Shown piece by piece: positions 55,711 through 64,000 of a stretch of DNA of 64,000 nt; the first letter of the stretch is position 1; each line of letters begins with the position of its first letter. Made by a program: the position numbers and the translations under genes. Location of the stretch: NCBI RefSeq assembly GCF_051860505.1, contig NZ_JBHYDX010000010.1, positions 62,001 through 126,000 of the forward strand, given 5' to 3'. The notes beneath the pieces were generated by a model. The model made no database searches. It was not told the DNA's origin and saw only the letters and a program-made list of their open reading frames with translations. This DNA comes from Pannonibacter sp051860505 (GTDB taxonomy: Bacteria > Pseudomonadota > Alphaproteobacteria > Rhizobiales > Stappiaceae).

Positions 55711-57009
55711 TCAGCCAAGGTTCAGTCTGATCGAGACGGAGCGCGCATGTGCGCCAAGTCCTTCCGCCTCGCCGAGTGCAATCGCCGCAGGCCCGAGCGC
55801 CTTCAGGTTTTGCGCGTTGCACCTAAGGATCGACGTCCGCTTGACAAAGTCAAGCACCGACAGGCCCGACGAGAAGCGTGCCGAGCGCGCCGTGGGCAAC
55901 ACATGGTTTGAGCCGCCGACATAATCGCCGATGGCTTCAGGCGTGTGATGGCCCATGAAGACCGCCCCGGCGTTGCGCACGCCCTTCAGGAGTGCTTCCG
56001 GATCGGCCACCGCCAGTTCCAGATGCTCCGGCGCAATGCGGTTGACCAGCGGCAGTGCCTCCTCAAGCGTGCGCACCGTGATCACCGCGCCATAGTCGCG
56101 CCAGCTCGCGCCAGCCACGTCGCCGCGCGGCAAGGTGCGCAGCTGCCGCTCCACGGCCTGCTCGACTGCATCGGCAAGCTGCGGATCGGTGGTGATCAGG
56201 ATCGACTGCGCTGCCGGATCATGTTCGGCCTGGGCCAAAAGGTCTGCTGCCAGCCAGTCCGGATTGTTTTCCCCGTCGGCCACGATCAGCACTTCCGACG
56301 GGCCGGCGATCATGTCGATGCCGACCGTGCCGAACACACGCCGCTTGGCCGCCGCCACGAAGGCATTGCCCGGACCGACGATCTTGGCGACCGGGGCGAT
56401 GCTGTCCGTGCCATAGGCGAGCGCTGCCACCGCCTGCGCCCCGCCAATCCGGTAGATCTCGGTAACGCCCGCCACCTTGGCTGCGGCCAGCACCAGCGGA
56501 TTGAGGACCCCGTCCGGGCTCGGCACCACCATGGCGATGCGCTCCACACCGGCCACCTTCGCCGGCACCGCATTCATCAGTACGGAACTCGGATAGCTGG
56601 CAAGCCCGCCCGGCACATAGATCCCGACCGCCTCGACAGCCGTCCAGATCGACCCCAGCTCGACCCCGATGGCGTCCGTGTAGCGGTCATCCTTCGGCAT
56701 CTGGCGCGCGTGATGGGAATGGATCCGGTCGCGGGCAAGCGTCAGCGCTGCCAGGGTTTCGGCGTCCACCGAGGCCATAGCCACTTCGATTTCCGCTTCG
56801 GTCACCGTCAGTTCGGCAATTGATGCGGCCTGCAGACGGTCAAAGCGGTTGGTGTAGTCGATCACGGCGGCATCGCCGCGCTGGCGCACATCCTCAATGA
56901 TGTCGCGCACGATCTGGTCGACGTCCTCGGAGACTTCCCGCTTCCCAGCGAGCAGCGCGCGGAAGCGGGTTTCGAAATCATCAGCCTCGATGGAAAGACG
57001 GATCGGCAC
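55711..57009 (-). CDS. hisD: Histidinol dehydrogenase
   Basis: A 432-residue zinc enzyme that performs the last two oxidations of histidine synthesis, from L-histidinol to histidine. Diagnostic segments are VEAVGIYVPGGLASYPSS, IYRIGGAQAVAALAYGT, KIVGPGNAFVAAAKR, and IDMIAGPSEVLIVADG. The active-site region is HHTPEAIGDYVGGSNHVLPT, followed by VQ-type LSVLDFVKRTSI. The length is standard. It is followed by UPF0262 and preceded by a DUF2948 gene. Confidence 0.97.
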   Translation of the reverse strand: MPIRLSIEADDFETRFRALLAGKREVSEDVDQIVRDIIEDVRQRGDAAVIDYTNRFDRLQAASIAELTVTEAEIEVAMASVDAETLAALTLARDRIHSHHARQMPKDDRYTDAIGVELGSIWTAVEAVGIYVPGGLASYPSSVLMNAVPAKVAGVERIAMVVPSPDGVLNPLVLAAAKVAGVTEIYRIGGAQAVAALAYGTDSIAPVAKIVGPGNAFVAAAKRRVFGTVGIDMIAGPSEVLIVADGENNPDWLAADLLAQAEHDPAAQSILITTDPQLADAVEQAVERQLRTLPRGDVAGASWRDYGAVITVRTLEEALPLVNRIAPEHLELAVADPEALLKGVRNAGAVFMGHHTPEAIGDYVGGSNHVLPTARSARFSSGLSVLDFVKRTSILRCNAQNLKALGPAAIALGEAEGLGAHARSVSIRLNLG

Positions 57010-57086
57010 AGGTCATCTCCCTTGTCGCCGGCGATCACGCAGCCTCGCCAGCGGCCCCCTTGGGCCTTTTCGGTTTTGTAACTGGA

Positions 57087-57527
57087 TCAGTCGAGCGGAT
57101 GCTGCGGCCGATGCGCGGTGCCCCAGGCGGGCCCGAGATCGGTCAGCTGTGCCTCGATGCACTCCACCGTCAGCGCGATCGTTCCGCCACCGGAAAACGA
57201 CAGAATGACCTCGCCTTCCGGCCCCTCGCCGGCCTGATGGAACTGCACGGCCAGCAAGGACAGCACGGCATCCTTCACCGTCTGGCGGATCCCGGCTGCT
57301 TTCATGGCGCTGACACGGGAAAAGGCAAGGGCCGCGCGCCGGCGCTCATGCGCCCCGCTGCGCGGATCAACCGGTCGGTCCCAGACAAACCGGTTCATCA
57401 CGAACACCGCCTTGCCCTCCTGGGGCAGGAAGCGGATGTCGCCGACAAGCAACACCGAGTCCTGCACATGGGCGGACACGATGGCAAGGTCGTCCTGATC
57501 GAGAGCGGCGAGTTTCACGAGATCCAT
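57087..57527 (-). CDS. DUF2948 family protein
   Basis: A 146-residue cytoplasmic protein starting at ATG 57527 (MDLVKLAAL). The upstream TTG alternative is less likely. The family blocks LKLAALDQDDLAIVSAHVQDS and VGDIRFLPQEGKAVFVMNRF are clear, as is a beta-rich end (GGTIALTVECIEAQLTDLGPAW). Function is unknown. It is found between murA and hisD throughout Hyphomicrobiales, so the gene order itself supports the call. Confidence 0.9.
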   Translation of the reverse strand: MDLVKLAALDQDDLAIVSAHVQDSVLLVGDIRFLPQEGKAVFVMNRFVWDRPVDPRSGAHERRRAALAFSRVSAMKAAGIRQTVKDAVLSLLAVQFHQAGEGPEGEVILSFSGGGTIALTVECIEAQLTDLGPAWGTAHRPQHPLD

Positions 57528-57704
57528 CGGTCGTCGCAAGGTCCCTGCGGCCCGTGTCCGGACCTGTCACATGCTGCCTGTTCAGCCCGGCGTATCGATC
57601 GGCAGGCGATCACGCCCGCCCCAGAACACGCCGTTCCCGCGATTGCCTAACCGGTCCTGCCCGATTTGACAATTGGCCAGACGGCACAGCCGGCTTTTTG
57701 GGCG

Positions 57705-58994
57705 TCAGTGCGAGATGCGCTCGATCACCGCGCCGCAGCGGCTGAGCTTTTCTTCCAGCCGCTCGAAACCACGGTCGAGGTGATAGACGCGGCTGACATT
57801 CGTCTCGCCTTCTGCGGCAAGGCCGGCGATCACCAGCGACACGGAGGCGCGCAGGTCCGTTGCCATCACCGGAGCGCCGCGCAGTGTGCTGACACCGTCG
57901 ACAATCGCGGTGTGCCCGTCGATGCGGATGCGGGCGCCGAGGCGGGCCAGTTCCTGCACATGCATGAAACGGTTCTCGAAGATCGTCTCGGTGATACGGC
58001 TCTGGCCGCCCGCGCGCGTCATCAGCGCCATGAACTGGGCCTGCAGGTCGGTCGGGAAGCCGGGGAACGGTTCCGTCGTGATGTCGACCGGGGCAATGCC
58101 ATTGCCATTGCGGTAGACCCGCAACCCGCCGTCGACCTCGGTGATCTCCGCGCCGGTCTGGCGCAGCACGTCGAGGGCGCTCTCGAACAGGTCCGCGCGG
58201 GCGTTTTCCAGCACCACGTCGCCGCCGGTCATGGCAACCGCCATGGCATAGGTGCCCGCCTCGATGCGGTCCGGGATCACCGCATGGCGATGGCCATGCA
58301 GGCGGTCAACGCCCTGGATGCGGATCACCGACGTGCCCGCGCCCTCGATCTTCGCGCCCATGCCAATGAGGCAGTTAGCAAGGTCGACCACTTCCGGCTC
58401 ACGCGCCGCATTGACGAGTTCGGTTTCGCCCTTGGCGAGCGTCGCCGCCATCATCAGCGTGTGCGTCGCGCCGACCGAGACCTTCGGGAACTCGATGCGC
58501 GCGCCGACCAAGCCCTTCGGCGCATTGACGACGACGTAGCCGGCCTCAATGTCGATGGAGGCGCCGAGCTTAGTCAGGCCTTCGATGAAGAAATCGACCG
58601 GACGCGTGCCGATCGCGCAGCCGCCGGGCAGCGACACGCGGGCGCGGCGTTCGCGCGCCACCAGCGGGCCGATCACCCAGAAGCTCGCGCGCATCTTCGA
58701 GACGAGTTCATAGGGCGCGGTGGTGTCCACGATGGTGCGGGCGGTCAGATGCAACGTCTGGCCCTTCAGGTCATCCTGGCCGACGCGCTTGCCGTCGACG
58801 GAATAGTCAACGCCATGGTTCGACAGGATGTGGTTGAGCTGGGCGACATCGCGCAGGCGCGGCACGTTGCCGAGCGTCAGGGTCTCGTCGCTGAGCAGCG
58901 AGGCGATCATCAGCGGCAGGGTGGCGTTCTTGGCGCCGGAAATCGGAATGACGCCGTTCAACTGAGAACCGCCGACGATCTTGATGCTGTCCAT
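57705..58994 (-). CDS. murA: UDP-N-acetylglucosamine 1-carboxyvinyltransferase
   Basis: A 429-residue enzyme that starts peptidoglycan synthesis by transferring enolpyruvate from PEP to UDP-GlcNAc. Start ATG 58994 (MDSIKIVGGSQLNG) is followed by ISGAKNATLPLMIASLL. The catalytic cysteine lies in the loop SLPGGCAIGTRPVDFF, the target of fosfomycin. A PEP-binding RADLFESALDVLRQTGAE and the final LDRGFERLEEKLS are typical. A longer open frame runs upstream but lacks similarity. Head of the conserved murA-hisD block. Confidence 0.97.
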   Translation of the reverse strand: MDSIKIVGGSQLNGVIPISGAKNATLPLMIASLLSDETLTLGNVPRLRDVAQLNHILSNHGVDYSVDGKRVGQDDLKGQTLHLTARTIVDTTAPYELVSKMRASFWVIGPLVARERRARVSLPGGCAIGTRPVDFFIEGLTKLGASIDIEAGYVVVNAPKGLVGARIEFPKVSVGATHTLMMAATLAKGETELVNAAREPEVVDLANCLIGMGAKIEGAGTSVIRIQGVDRLHGHRHAVIPDRIEAGTYAMAVAMTGGDVVLENARADLFESALDVLRQTGAEITEVDGGLRVYRNGNGIAPVDITTEPFPGFPTDLQAQFMALMTRAGGQSRITETIFENRFMHVQELARLGARIRIDGHTAIVDGVSTLRGAPVMATDLRASVSLVIAGLAAEGETNVSRVYHLDRGFERLEEKLSRCGAVIERISH

Positions 58995-59202
58995 GGATCC
59001 ACCTGGCTGCGGCCGCAAACGGCCCTGAAATTGATTTGTTCCCTTGCGCGAGCCGCGTCTACACCCGGAGTTTGGCGCACGCAAGGCAGTGGCGCTGCGC
59101 CAGCCGCCGCGATTTATCCCGCGTCCGTTGCAGCACGTCAGAGCGTCGGCATTCGTCACCTCAAAAGCCGGACGGCCGCGTTATCCACAGCCTTGCCGGC
59201 CA

Positions 59203-59442
59203 TCAGGGCGTGTCAACACCCTCCGGGGCCGGCACAAGCCCGTCGACGGCGGGATCCCCAGCGTCATCCCCGTCCCGATCCGCCCGCAGGCGCGCGGCAA
59301 CCTTGCGGCGCTTCAGGTTCTGGCGCAGGGCCTCGGCAAGGCGCGCCTCCCGGCTGCCCGGCTTTGCCGGCAGCTTGGAAGTGCCGCCGTTTGCACCAGC
59401 ATTTCTGCCCTGATTTCCGCTCTGCTTCATGTTCTTGTCCAT
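59203..59442 (-). CDS. Small basic hypothetical protein upstream of murA
   Basis: A 79-residue protein starting at ATG 59442 (MDKNMKQSGNQG). The centre, SREARLAEALRQNLKRRKVAARLR, is strongly basic and helical, and the ends are low-complexity. Similar short proteins with an RLAEALRxNLxKRK core occur beside murA in related genomes. It has no catalytic motifs; RNA or membrane interaction is possible. Its neighbourhood and conservation make it plausible, but the ribosome-binding site is weak. Confidence 0.65.
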   Translation of the reverse strand: MDKNMKQSGNQGRNAGANGGTSKLPAKPGSREARLAEALRQNLKRRKVAARLRADRDGDDAGDPAVDGLVPAPEGVDTP

Positions 59443-59660
59443 GCCACAAGACCTACCCCAGGCAAGCCCCCCGCGCAAAGCCCGGCACCCCCGCCGGGCC
59501 AGCCTGTCCACAGGCGGCTTACAATTTCCCACTTACAGGCGCTTGCCATCCCCGAACAACTGTGGCACAAGCCCGCTCGTTCGCAGCGACAACACGCAGC
59601 GGACACGAGTGGCAGTGATTGCCCCTCACCGGCAGGCCCCCCGGCCAACACGCCGAAGAT

Positions 59661-59735
<75 letters not shown>

Positions 59736-59967
59736 TTCCAAAAATATCTCCCAGTATATTGATATTTCAGGTGAAATCTCCTCAGTGGGGATGCCGTCAG
59801 GGTCAAGCCTCCATCGCAATCCTCGATGTTTCGCGTCGCTTCATGACGTGACCATGCAGTGAACAAACGTCATCATCCGTACAAAGTTCGTTCAGGCGCA
59901 TTCACTGTTTGTTCAGGTCACGATGCCCTCAGCTATGGAGACTGGAAATGACACCACAGCAGGCAAC
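59736..59967. other. AT-richer gap between tRNA-Thr and the HipA gene
   Basis: No coding frame or clear terminator is visible. Composition shifts toward AT from here through about 62300. I found no second copy of the tRNA 3' end that would mark a right attachment site. Confidence 0.4.
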
Positions 59968-61209
59968 TCAGCACTCCATAGGCAGGGTCAACGTCGCAAG
60001 ATGGGCATCGACGGCCGTGATCACATCTTCGCTCAAAGCCAGGTTCGTTTTCTCTTTTGCCCAGACCTCCTGAAAGGCAGCAACTGTTTCTTTGGCTGTG
60101 TCCATGACAAGCTTTTCTGGCAGCTTGGCCTTTGATGCCAATACGGCAAGCTCTTTCAGCGTGAGCTCGGCCATCACGTTCGTGGTGGCATATTTCAAGG
60201 CCGCTGTTTTGCTTGGCAGATACGGGATCGTTGCAAGCAGATCGTAGGCCGGTGCGATGCTCGGTGTCTTCCGGTCATAATAGATCAGCGACCAGTTTTT
60301 CAGGTGCATGTCGTCATTGCCGATAAGCGTCGAATACACCAAACGCCGGATATATTCTGCGATATCACCTTGAGTGGTTTCAATCCCCAACACCAATGCG
60401 ATATTTCTGTAGCTTGCTTGATCGTATTTCTGAGACGGGTAGCGCCCGAAAACCTGCGCAAAATCTTCGATATGCACAGGGCCATCGTCACTTCGGTCGA
60501 AGCGTTTGATAGCGAAGGCTTTCTCGCCCCGTAATCTTCCAAGCCCATCCGGAAGACCGCCAATACTCTTGAGATCAATCAGTTCGATCTCAGGCACATC
60601 AATCCCGATCTGCTTTGCGATGGTCATGAACGAAAATTCGTTCTCGGGAACGCCTTCGAACCTGTCTGCCGGAAGCTTTACGATCCACTCCCCGCCGATC
60701 CCTTTAGCGGGTATCGTCAAGCCACCATTCTTGCCTGCTTTGCGCAAAGCAGAAAATTTCAGTTGAACACCAGCAAGAGAGAAGCGAAGGGCTTGTTCTT
60801 TGCGCGCTTCTTTCTCCTCGGGAGTTGTCTCGTCGCCATCATCTGGCAGCCCCTCCCCGTCGTCAGGCAACACGGTGACCGCACCAGGCAAGTCCTGGCC
60901 TAGTGCCCATAGGAGATAAAGCTCTCTGGCAGGCTTCACACCGGCTTGCTGTGCCAGATAGTCCCGCAGTGTGCCTTCCGGTAACAGGTTTGAAAAGAAC
61001 GGCAGCAGGCTTGGCCCCGTCGAGGCGAACCTCGTCAGCAGTTCGCCAAGGGGGTTCTTGAAAGACAAGCTCAGCGTGTCGCGGCTTTTGTCGGCGATAT
61101 AGGCTTCATCGAATGAAAAGATCGAACGGTCACCCGGCAGCAGGTTGAGTGTGCCGATTTTTCTGCCGTGAAGAAGGATGTTGAGTGAGGATATATCAGT
61201 CATCGTCAT
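59968..61209 (-). CDS. hipA: HipA-family serine/threonine kinase toxin
   Basis: A 413-residue kinase. The N-subdomain (residues 1-110) includes LSLSFKNPLGELLTRF and FFSNLLPEGTLRDYL. LRFSLAGVQLKFSA (Ser144) corresponds to the autophosphorylated serine loop around Ser150 of E. coli HipA. WIVKLPA contains the ATP lysine. GNDDMHLKNWSLIYY (297-311) is the catalytic loop, and IAPAYDLLATIPY holds the metal-binding Asp. All key residues are kept, so it should be active. It overlaps the upstream regulator gene by 14 bases (8 if ATG 61203 is used). E. coli HipA phosphorylates GltX and causes growth arrest. Confidence 0.92.
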   Translation of the reverse strand: MTMTDISSLNILLHGRKIGTLNLLPGDRSIFSFDEAYIADKSRDTLSLSFKNPLGELLTRFASTGPSLLPFFSNLLPEGTLRDYLAQQAGVKPARELYLLWALGQDLPGAVTVLPDDGEGLPDDGDETTPEEKEARKEQALRFSLAGVQLKFSALRKAGKNGGLTIPAKGIGGEWIVKLPADRFEGVPENEFSFMTIAKQIGIDVPEIELIDLKSIGGLPDGLGRLRGEKAFAIKRFDRSDDGPVHIEDFAQVFGRYPSQKYDQASYRNIALVLGIETTQGDIAEYIRRLVYSTLIGNDDMHLKNWSLIYYDRKTPSIAPAYDLLATIPYLPSKTAALKYATTNVMAELTLKELAVLASKAKLPEKLVMDTAKETVAAFQEVWAKEKTNLALSEDVITAVDAHLATLTLPMEC

Positions 61210-61849
61210 CCTCCAACGAATAAGCTGGACGCTCTAGAAGGTCAGCCTGTTCATGACGATGAACAAGACTATTGCGGAGTTCTCGTAAATTTTTGCCAAC
61301 GCGGTCCAGCTTTCTGATCAAATTTTCTGTCTCTGAAGAATTTTCGTTGAAATCTCCGTCAAATCTGAACTGTTGGGATGGAATATTTATTTGCAAAATG
61401 GGAGATATAGCTTTCTCTAGTCGAACATAAGCGTCCGCGTCATAGTTGACGGCTTGTAGCCCTTTTAGAGCGCGATCAATTTGCTCAAACACTTTGATGG
61501 AATTGGCGGGCACGTCAGCAACGTTTCGGAGGTGATCGAGAGCCTTTTGAGCATTGAGGATATTACTCAAAGCGGGAGCGGTACGATCTCGCGGAATCCC
61601 AGCGACGACACTTTCGACGGCAGGAAGAGCCCTTTTGGGCACCAACTTGACTTCCAAATCAAGTGCGCGAGCAATCTGGATCAAGCTGGAGAGCTTGATA
61701 TCTACGCCGCCCTTTTCGATTTTAGAGATATGGCTTTGCGGCACGCCAATAAGCTCGCCAAAGCTGGTTTGGCTTAGGCCCTTGGCTTTGCGGGCATTCT
61801 TGATTTCCTCTATGATCTCCAAATTCTCTGTCATCATATATTCTCGCAT
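61196..61849 (-). CDS. XRE-family antitoxin/regulator with long HEPN-like C-terminal region
   Basis: A 217-residue protein; I start at ATG 61849 because GGAG lies 6 bases upstream (ATG 61879 is also open). Residues 10-65 form a helix-turn-helix of the HipB/XRE type (NARKAKGLSQTSFGELIG, then SHISKIEKGGVDIKLSSLI). Typical HipB is about 90 residues; this one continues for 140 more. That part is helical and ends in LRELRNSLVHRHEQAD, where R-N-x3-H (residues 192-197) matches the HEPN/MNT RNase motif. It overlaps hipA, so it is the presumptive antitoxin. Whether the C-terminal part is a nuclease, a scaffold or chance is open. Confidence 0.75.
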   Translation of the reverse strand: MREYMMTENLEIIEEIKNARKAKGLSQTSFGELIGVPQSHISKIEKGGVDIKLSSLIQIARALDLEVKLVPKRALPAVESVVAGIPRDRTAPALSNILNAQKALDHLRNVADVPANSIKVFEQIDRALKGLQAVNYDADAYVRLEKAISPILQINIPSQQFRFDGDFNENSSETENLIRKLDRVGKNLRELRNSLVHRHEQADLLERPAYSLEDDDD

Positions 61850-61874
61850 ATAATTCTCCGAAATTATACGCCGA

Positions 61875-61955
61875 GACATATTATTGTCAATGAATTTGAA
61901 GAAATTAATATGTCAAAGCATATGAATAGATCATTTTATATATTGAAACATATTA
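61875..61955 (-). promoter_or_regulatory. Candidate hip operator repeats
   Basis: GACATATTA (61875-61883) and TAATATGTC (61906-61914) are a perfect 9-bp inverted repeat. ACATATTA recurs at 61948-61955. All lie in the AT-rich region upstream of the start at 61849, as expected for autoregulation by an XRE antitoxin. Confidence 0.55.
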
Positions 61956-62422
61956 CATTTAGGCATGGTCTCATTTGGAGCATTGTTAAATCAGCTCATT
62001 GGAAGCCCTTTGGTCAGGTTTTCAGACCTAGGCGAAGGTCCGCATCAGGAGTTCGGTCCCGATGCCAATGCCCGCTCTAAAAATTAAACCCACGCAATTC
62101 ATTCTGTTGTTCCGGTCATCTTGCCTGCTCCTGCTGACCTGCTACTGGACTGTCATCCAGCAGCGATTAGAGCCTTGGCAGATTTCACGCCTTGTGGCGC
62201 GCTTGTCGAAAGGGGTGATCGTCGGAACTGGTCAGGGTTGTGCTGCGTACAATCGTTTGCTTTGAAATTGGCAACATAGGCGGAAGACTGCGGAAGCCTT
62301 GCCGCAATCAAAACAGAACCAGATCCTGTGCGCACTCTGGTCATCGGCAAGAGCTGCCATTTCTCACCGACATACAAAACAAGCCACAGCCGGCCGGCAG
62401 AGCGCCAGTCCTGCTGCTTCAC
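61956..62422. other. Intergenic region, no supported gene
   Basis: The first half is AT-rich and the second half returns to normal composition. Short open frames on both strands (for example 62062-62265) lack a good ribosome-binding site or recognisable sequence, so I do not call them. It may hold remnants of older DNA. Confidence 0.4.
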
Positions 62423-63436
62423 TCACCCCCCATAATACCCCCGATACCACTCCACGAACCGCGCCACACCCTCCTCAACCGTCGTCGCCGGGCTGAAGCC
62501 GGTGAGGTGTTCGAGGAGGCTGGTGTCGGCCCAGGTGGCGGGAACATCGCCCGGCTGCATCGGCAACAGGTTGCGGATCGCCGTGCGGCCCGTGGCGGCC
62601 TCGATGGCGGCGATGTAGTCGGTGAGCTGCACCGGCGCCGAATTGCCGATGTTGACGATACGCCAGGGCGCGACCGGCGACAGGCTGTCGCCCTCCGGCA
62701 CGCCCTCGCCGTCCAGGGGGCGCTGCGGCACCGCGTCGATCAGGAGCCTTATGCCCAGGACCAGATCCTCGACATAGGTGAAGTCACGGCGCATGTCGCC
62801 GTGATTGTAGACGTCGATCGGCTCGCCGGCGAGGATCGCCTTGGTGAACTTGAACAGCGCCATATCCGGCCGGCCCCAGGGGCCATAGACCGTGAAGAAG
62901 CGGAACAGCGTCGTCGGCAGGCCATAGAGATGGGCATAGGAATGGCTCATCCCCTCGCAGGCCTTCTTCGTTGCTGCGTAGAAGGACATCTGGTGGTCGG
63001 CCTTGGCCGTCTCGACATAGGGCATCGTCGTGTTTGCGCCATAGGCCGACGAGGTCGAGGCGATCAAGAGGTGCTGCGGCGGGGTCGCCCTTGCCGCTTC
63101 CAGCAGCTCGAACGTGCCGGCAATGTTGCTGTCGAGATAGGAGCGTGGCGCCTCGATCGAATAGCGCACGCCCGCCTGCGCCGCCAGGTGGATCACCACA
63201 TCCGGCTTCTCGCGGGCGAGGAGATCCACCAGATAGCCCGGCGTCTCGACCCGCTCGTTGAGGGCGCGGAAATTCGGGCTCTGCAGCAGCATCTGGTGCC
63301 GCCGTTCCTTCAGCCGCACGTCATAGTAATCGGTCATGGCATCGAGGCCAATCACCTCGAACCCGTCCGCAATCAGCCGCTTGCACAGAAAATAGCCGAT
63401 GAATCCGGCCGACCCGGTAACCAGTGCCTTGCGCAA
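62423..63436 (-). CDS. NAD-dependent epimerase, UDP-glucuronate 4-epimerase type
   Basis: A 337-residue extended SDR. TTG 63436 is the likely start, with AGGAG 9 bases upstream. The NAD-binding VTGSAGFIGYFLCKRL is followed by HLAAQAGVRYSIEAPRSYLDSN. The catalytic SFYAATKKACEGMSH has the YxxxK pair; GPWGRPDMALFKFTKAIL and MRRDFTYVEDLVLGI match uronate epimerases (LpsL/CapI). It should make UDP-galacturonate from UDP-glucuronate for surface polysaccharides. Other nucleotide-sugar epimerase specificities cannot be excluded. Confidence 0.88.
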   Translation of the reverse strand: MRKALVTGSAGFIGYFLCKRLIADGFEVIGLDAMTDYYDVRLKERRHQMLLQSPNFRALNERVETPGYLVDLLAREKPDVVIHLAAQAGVRYSIEAPRSYLDSNIAGTFELLEAARATPPQHLLIASTSSAYGANTTMPYVETAKADHQMSFYAATKKACEGMSHSYAHLYGLPTTLFRFFTVYGPWGRPDMALFKFTKAILAGEPIDVYNHGDMRRDFTYVEDLVLGIRLLIDAVPQRPLDGEGVPEGDSLSPVAPWRIVNIGNSAPVQLTDYIAAIEAATGRTAIRNLLPMQPGDVPATWADTSLLEHLTGFSPATTVEEGVARFVEWYRGYYGG

Positions 63437-63607
63437 GGGGAGCCTCTCCTACCCGTCCGAACCGACTGCCGAACCTGTGCCCGTGCTTAGCACTCACCCG
63501 CCGATGGTCCAAGCCCCGACATCGGACGCAAGTCATCGCACGCGCTCTGAAGCCGGTAACCTGCGCGGATGATTTCCTGCGAGCCGACCCCGTCCCGCAG
63601 ACGCCTT

Positions 63608-64000
63608 TCACCCCACGCCAAGTCCGGTGACGATCTCCTGCCAGGCATCATAGGCGGCGAGCACCGTTTCCATCTGCGCCGTGTGGCCGGTGCGGAAGGC
63701 TGGGCCGTAGATGGTCTCGTCGGGGTACTCGGTGATCAGGGTCACCGGCACCGTGTGCCGGTCATCCAGCGAGCACAGGCACGGAAAGCCGTTGATCATG
63801 CGGAAGCCGGTTTCCCCGGCATGCGCCTCGTACAGCGCAATCTGCCGGCTGTTCTCGCCAACCAGCCCCGGGATCGCCGCCAGATGGCGCGTCACCTTGT
63901 CGAGCAAGGCCTCGGACGCCGCTTCCCAACCGGGCAGATGGCGCAGGATGAGGAAAAACCCTTTCGGCAAGGTCCACATGGCGAAATTGCGCGGCACATA
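63608..64000 (-). CDS. Unidentified protein, C-terminal fragment (5' end outside window)
   Basis: The frame is open to the right edge, so only the last ~130 residues are visible. They include MWTLPKGFFLILRHLPGWEA, GFRMINGFPCLCSLDDRH and VPVTLITEYPDETIYGPA. No known catalytic motif stands out and no membrane helix is evident. I do not recognise the family. It lies upstream of the epimerase gene on the same strand, 171 bases away. Confidence 0.55.
   Translation of the reverse strand, partial: YVPRNFAMWTLPKGFFLILRHLPGWEAASEALLDKVTRHLAAIPGLVGENSRQIALYEAHAGETGFRMINGFPCLCSLDDRHTVPVTLITEYPDETIYGPAFRTGHTAQMETVLAAYDAWQEIVTGLGVG

Noticed and set aside
57666..59618. A 650-codon plus-strand frame antisense to murA
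   Set aside because: It is a shadow of murA; the sequence is His/Arg/Asp-rich and lacks a domain or a ribosome-binding site.
62062..62265. Short open frame of 67 codons beside the hip module
   Set aside because: No good Shine-Dalgarno, composition mixed, no recognisable sequence; left as non-coding.

Overview
The window is a dense chromosomal stretch of a GC-rich alphaproteobacterium. The order murA, DUF2948, hisD, UPF0262, low-molecular-weight phosphatase, infA, maf, yacG (57.7-53.3 kb, minus strand) is characteristic of Hyphomicrobiales (Rhizobiales). The DUF2585 protein, the FecR proteins and the overall style fit a Stappiaceae-like genome such as Stappia, Labrenzia/Roseibium or Pannonibacter, but that family-level guess is inference. 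No rRNA, CRISPR array, integrase or transposase is visible. Two tRNAs are present (Phe-GAA, Thr-GGT).

Layout. 0-3.6 kb: end of a chemoreceptor, a HerA-like ATPase and a hemolysin-III membrane protein. 3.8-12.5 kb: an L,D-transpeptidase, an M19 dipeptidase, a GntR/FCD regulator and a complete peptide ABC importer (oppA-B-C-DF), which look like a peptide-scavenging neighbourhood. 12.9-25.1 kb: mostly housekeeping genes (Uup-type ABC-F, RsuA, an RsmC-like methyltransferase, two membrane proteins, RF3, a LysR regulator with a divergent methyltransferase, a lone ParA/VirC1-like ATPase, a secreted alpha/beta hydrolase). 25.4-33.4 kb: a divergent aminophosphonate locus, with a four-gene ABC importer leftwards and an FAD oxidoreductase, phnX and a formylglycine-type phosphonate-ester hydrolase/sulfatase rightwards. 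33.7-36.3 kb: an NMT1/THI5-type ABC importer. 36.7-42.5 kb: DUF3141 (PHA-synthase-like), a FabI paralogue and a FadJ-type beta-oxidation enzyme. 42.6-46.2 kb: a P-type ATPase and a YitT protein. 46.6-51.2 kb: an outer-membrane TPR/beta-barrel protein followed by a 1022-residue FecR protein with a TbpB-like C-terminal barrel. 51.5-59.4 kb: a periplasmic 5'-nucleotidase and the conserved hisD/infA/murA block. 59.7-62.4 kb: an AT-rich insert beside tRNA-Thr carrying a HipA kinase and an unusual XRE regulator. 62.4-64 kb: a UDP-uronate epimerase and the end of an unidentified gene.

The most notable points are as follows. (i) The OMP/FecR pair looks like a Slam-type (type XI) secretion pair with an unusual FecR-headed cargo. 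(ii) The XRE partner of HipA carries a C-terminal region with a HEPN-like RNxxxH motif. (iii) The aminophosphonate operon has phnX and an FAD oxidase but no phnW in this window, and its divergent promoter holds a perfect 12-bp inverted repeat. (iv) There are two families of intergenic palindromic elements, one present as a 128-bp unit in two same-length copies plus a half copy, the other as a composite inverted pair flanking fabI/DUF3141. (v) In all three ABC importers the binding-protein gene is followed by an intra-operon hairpin.
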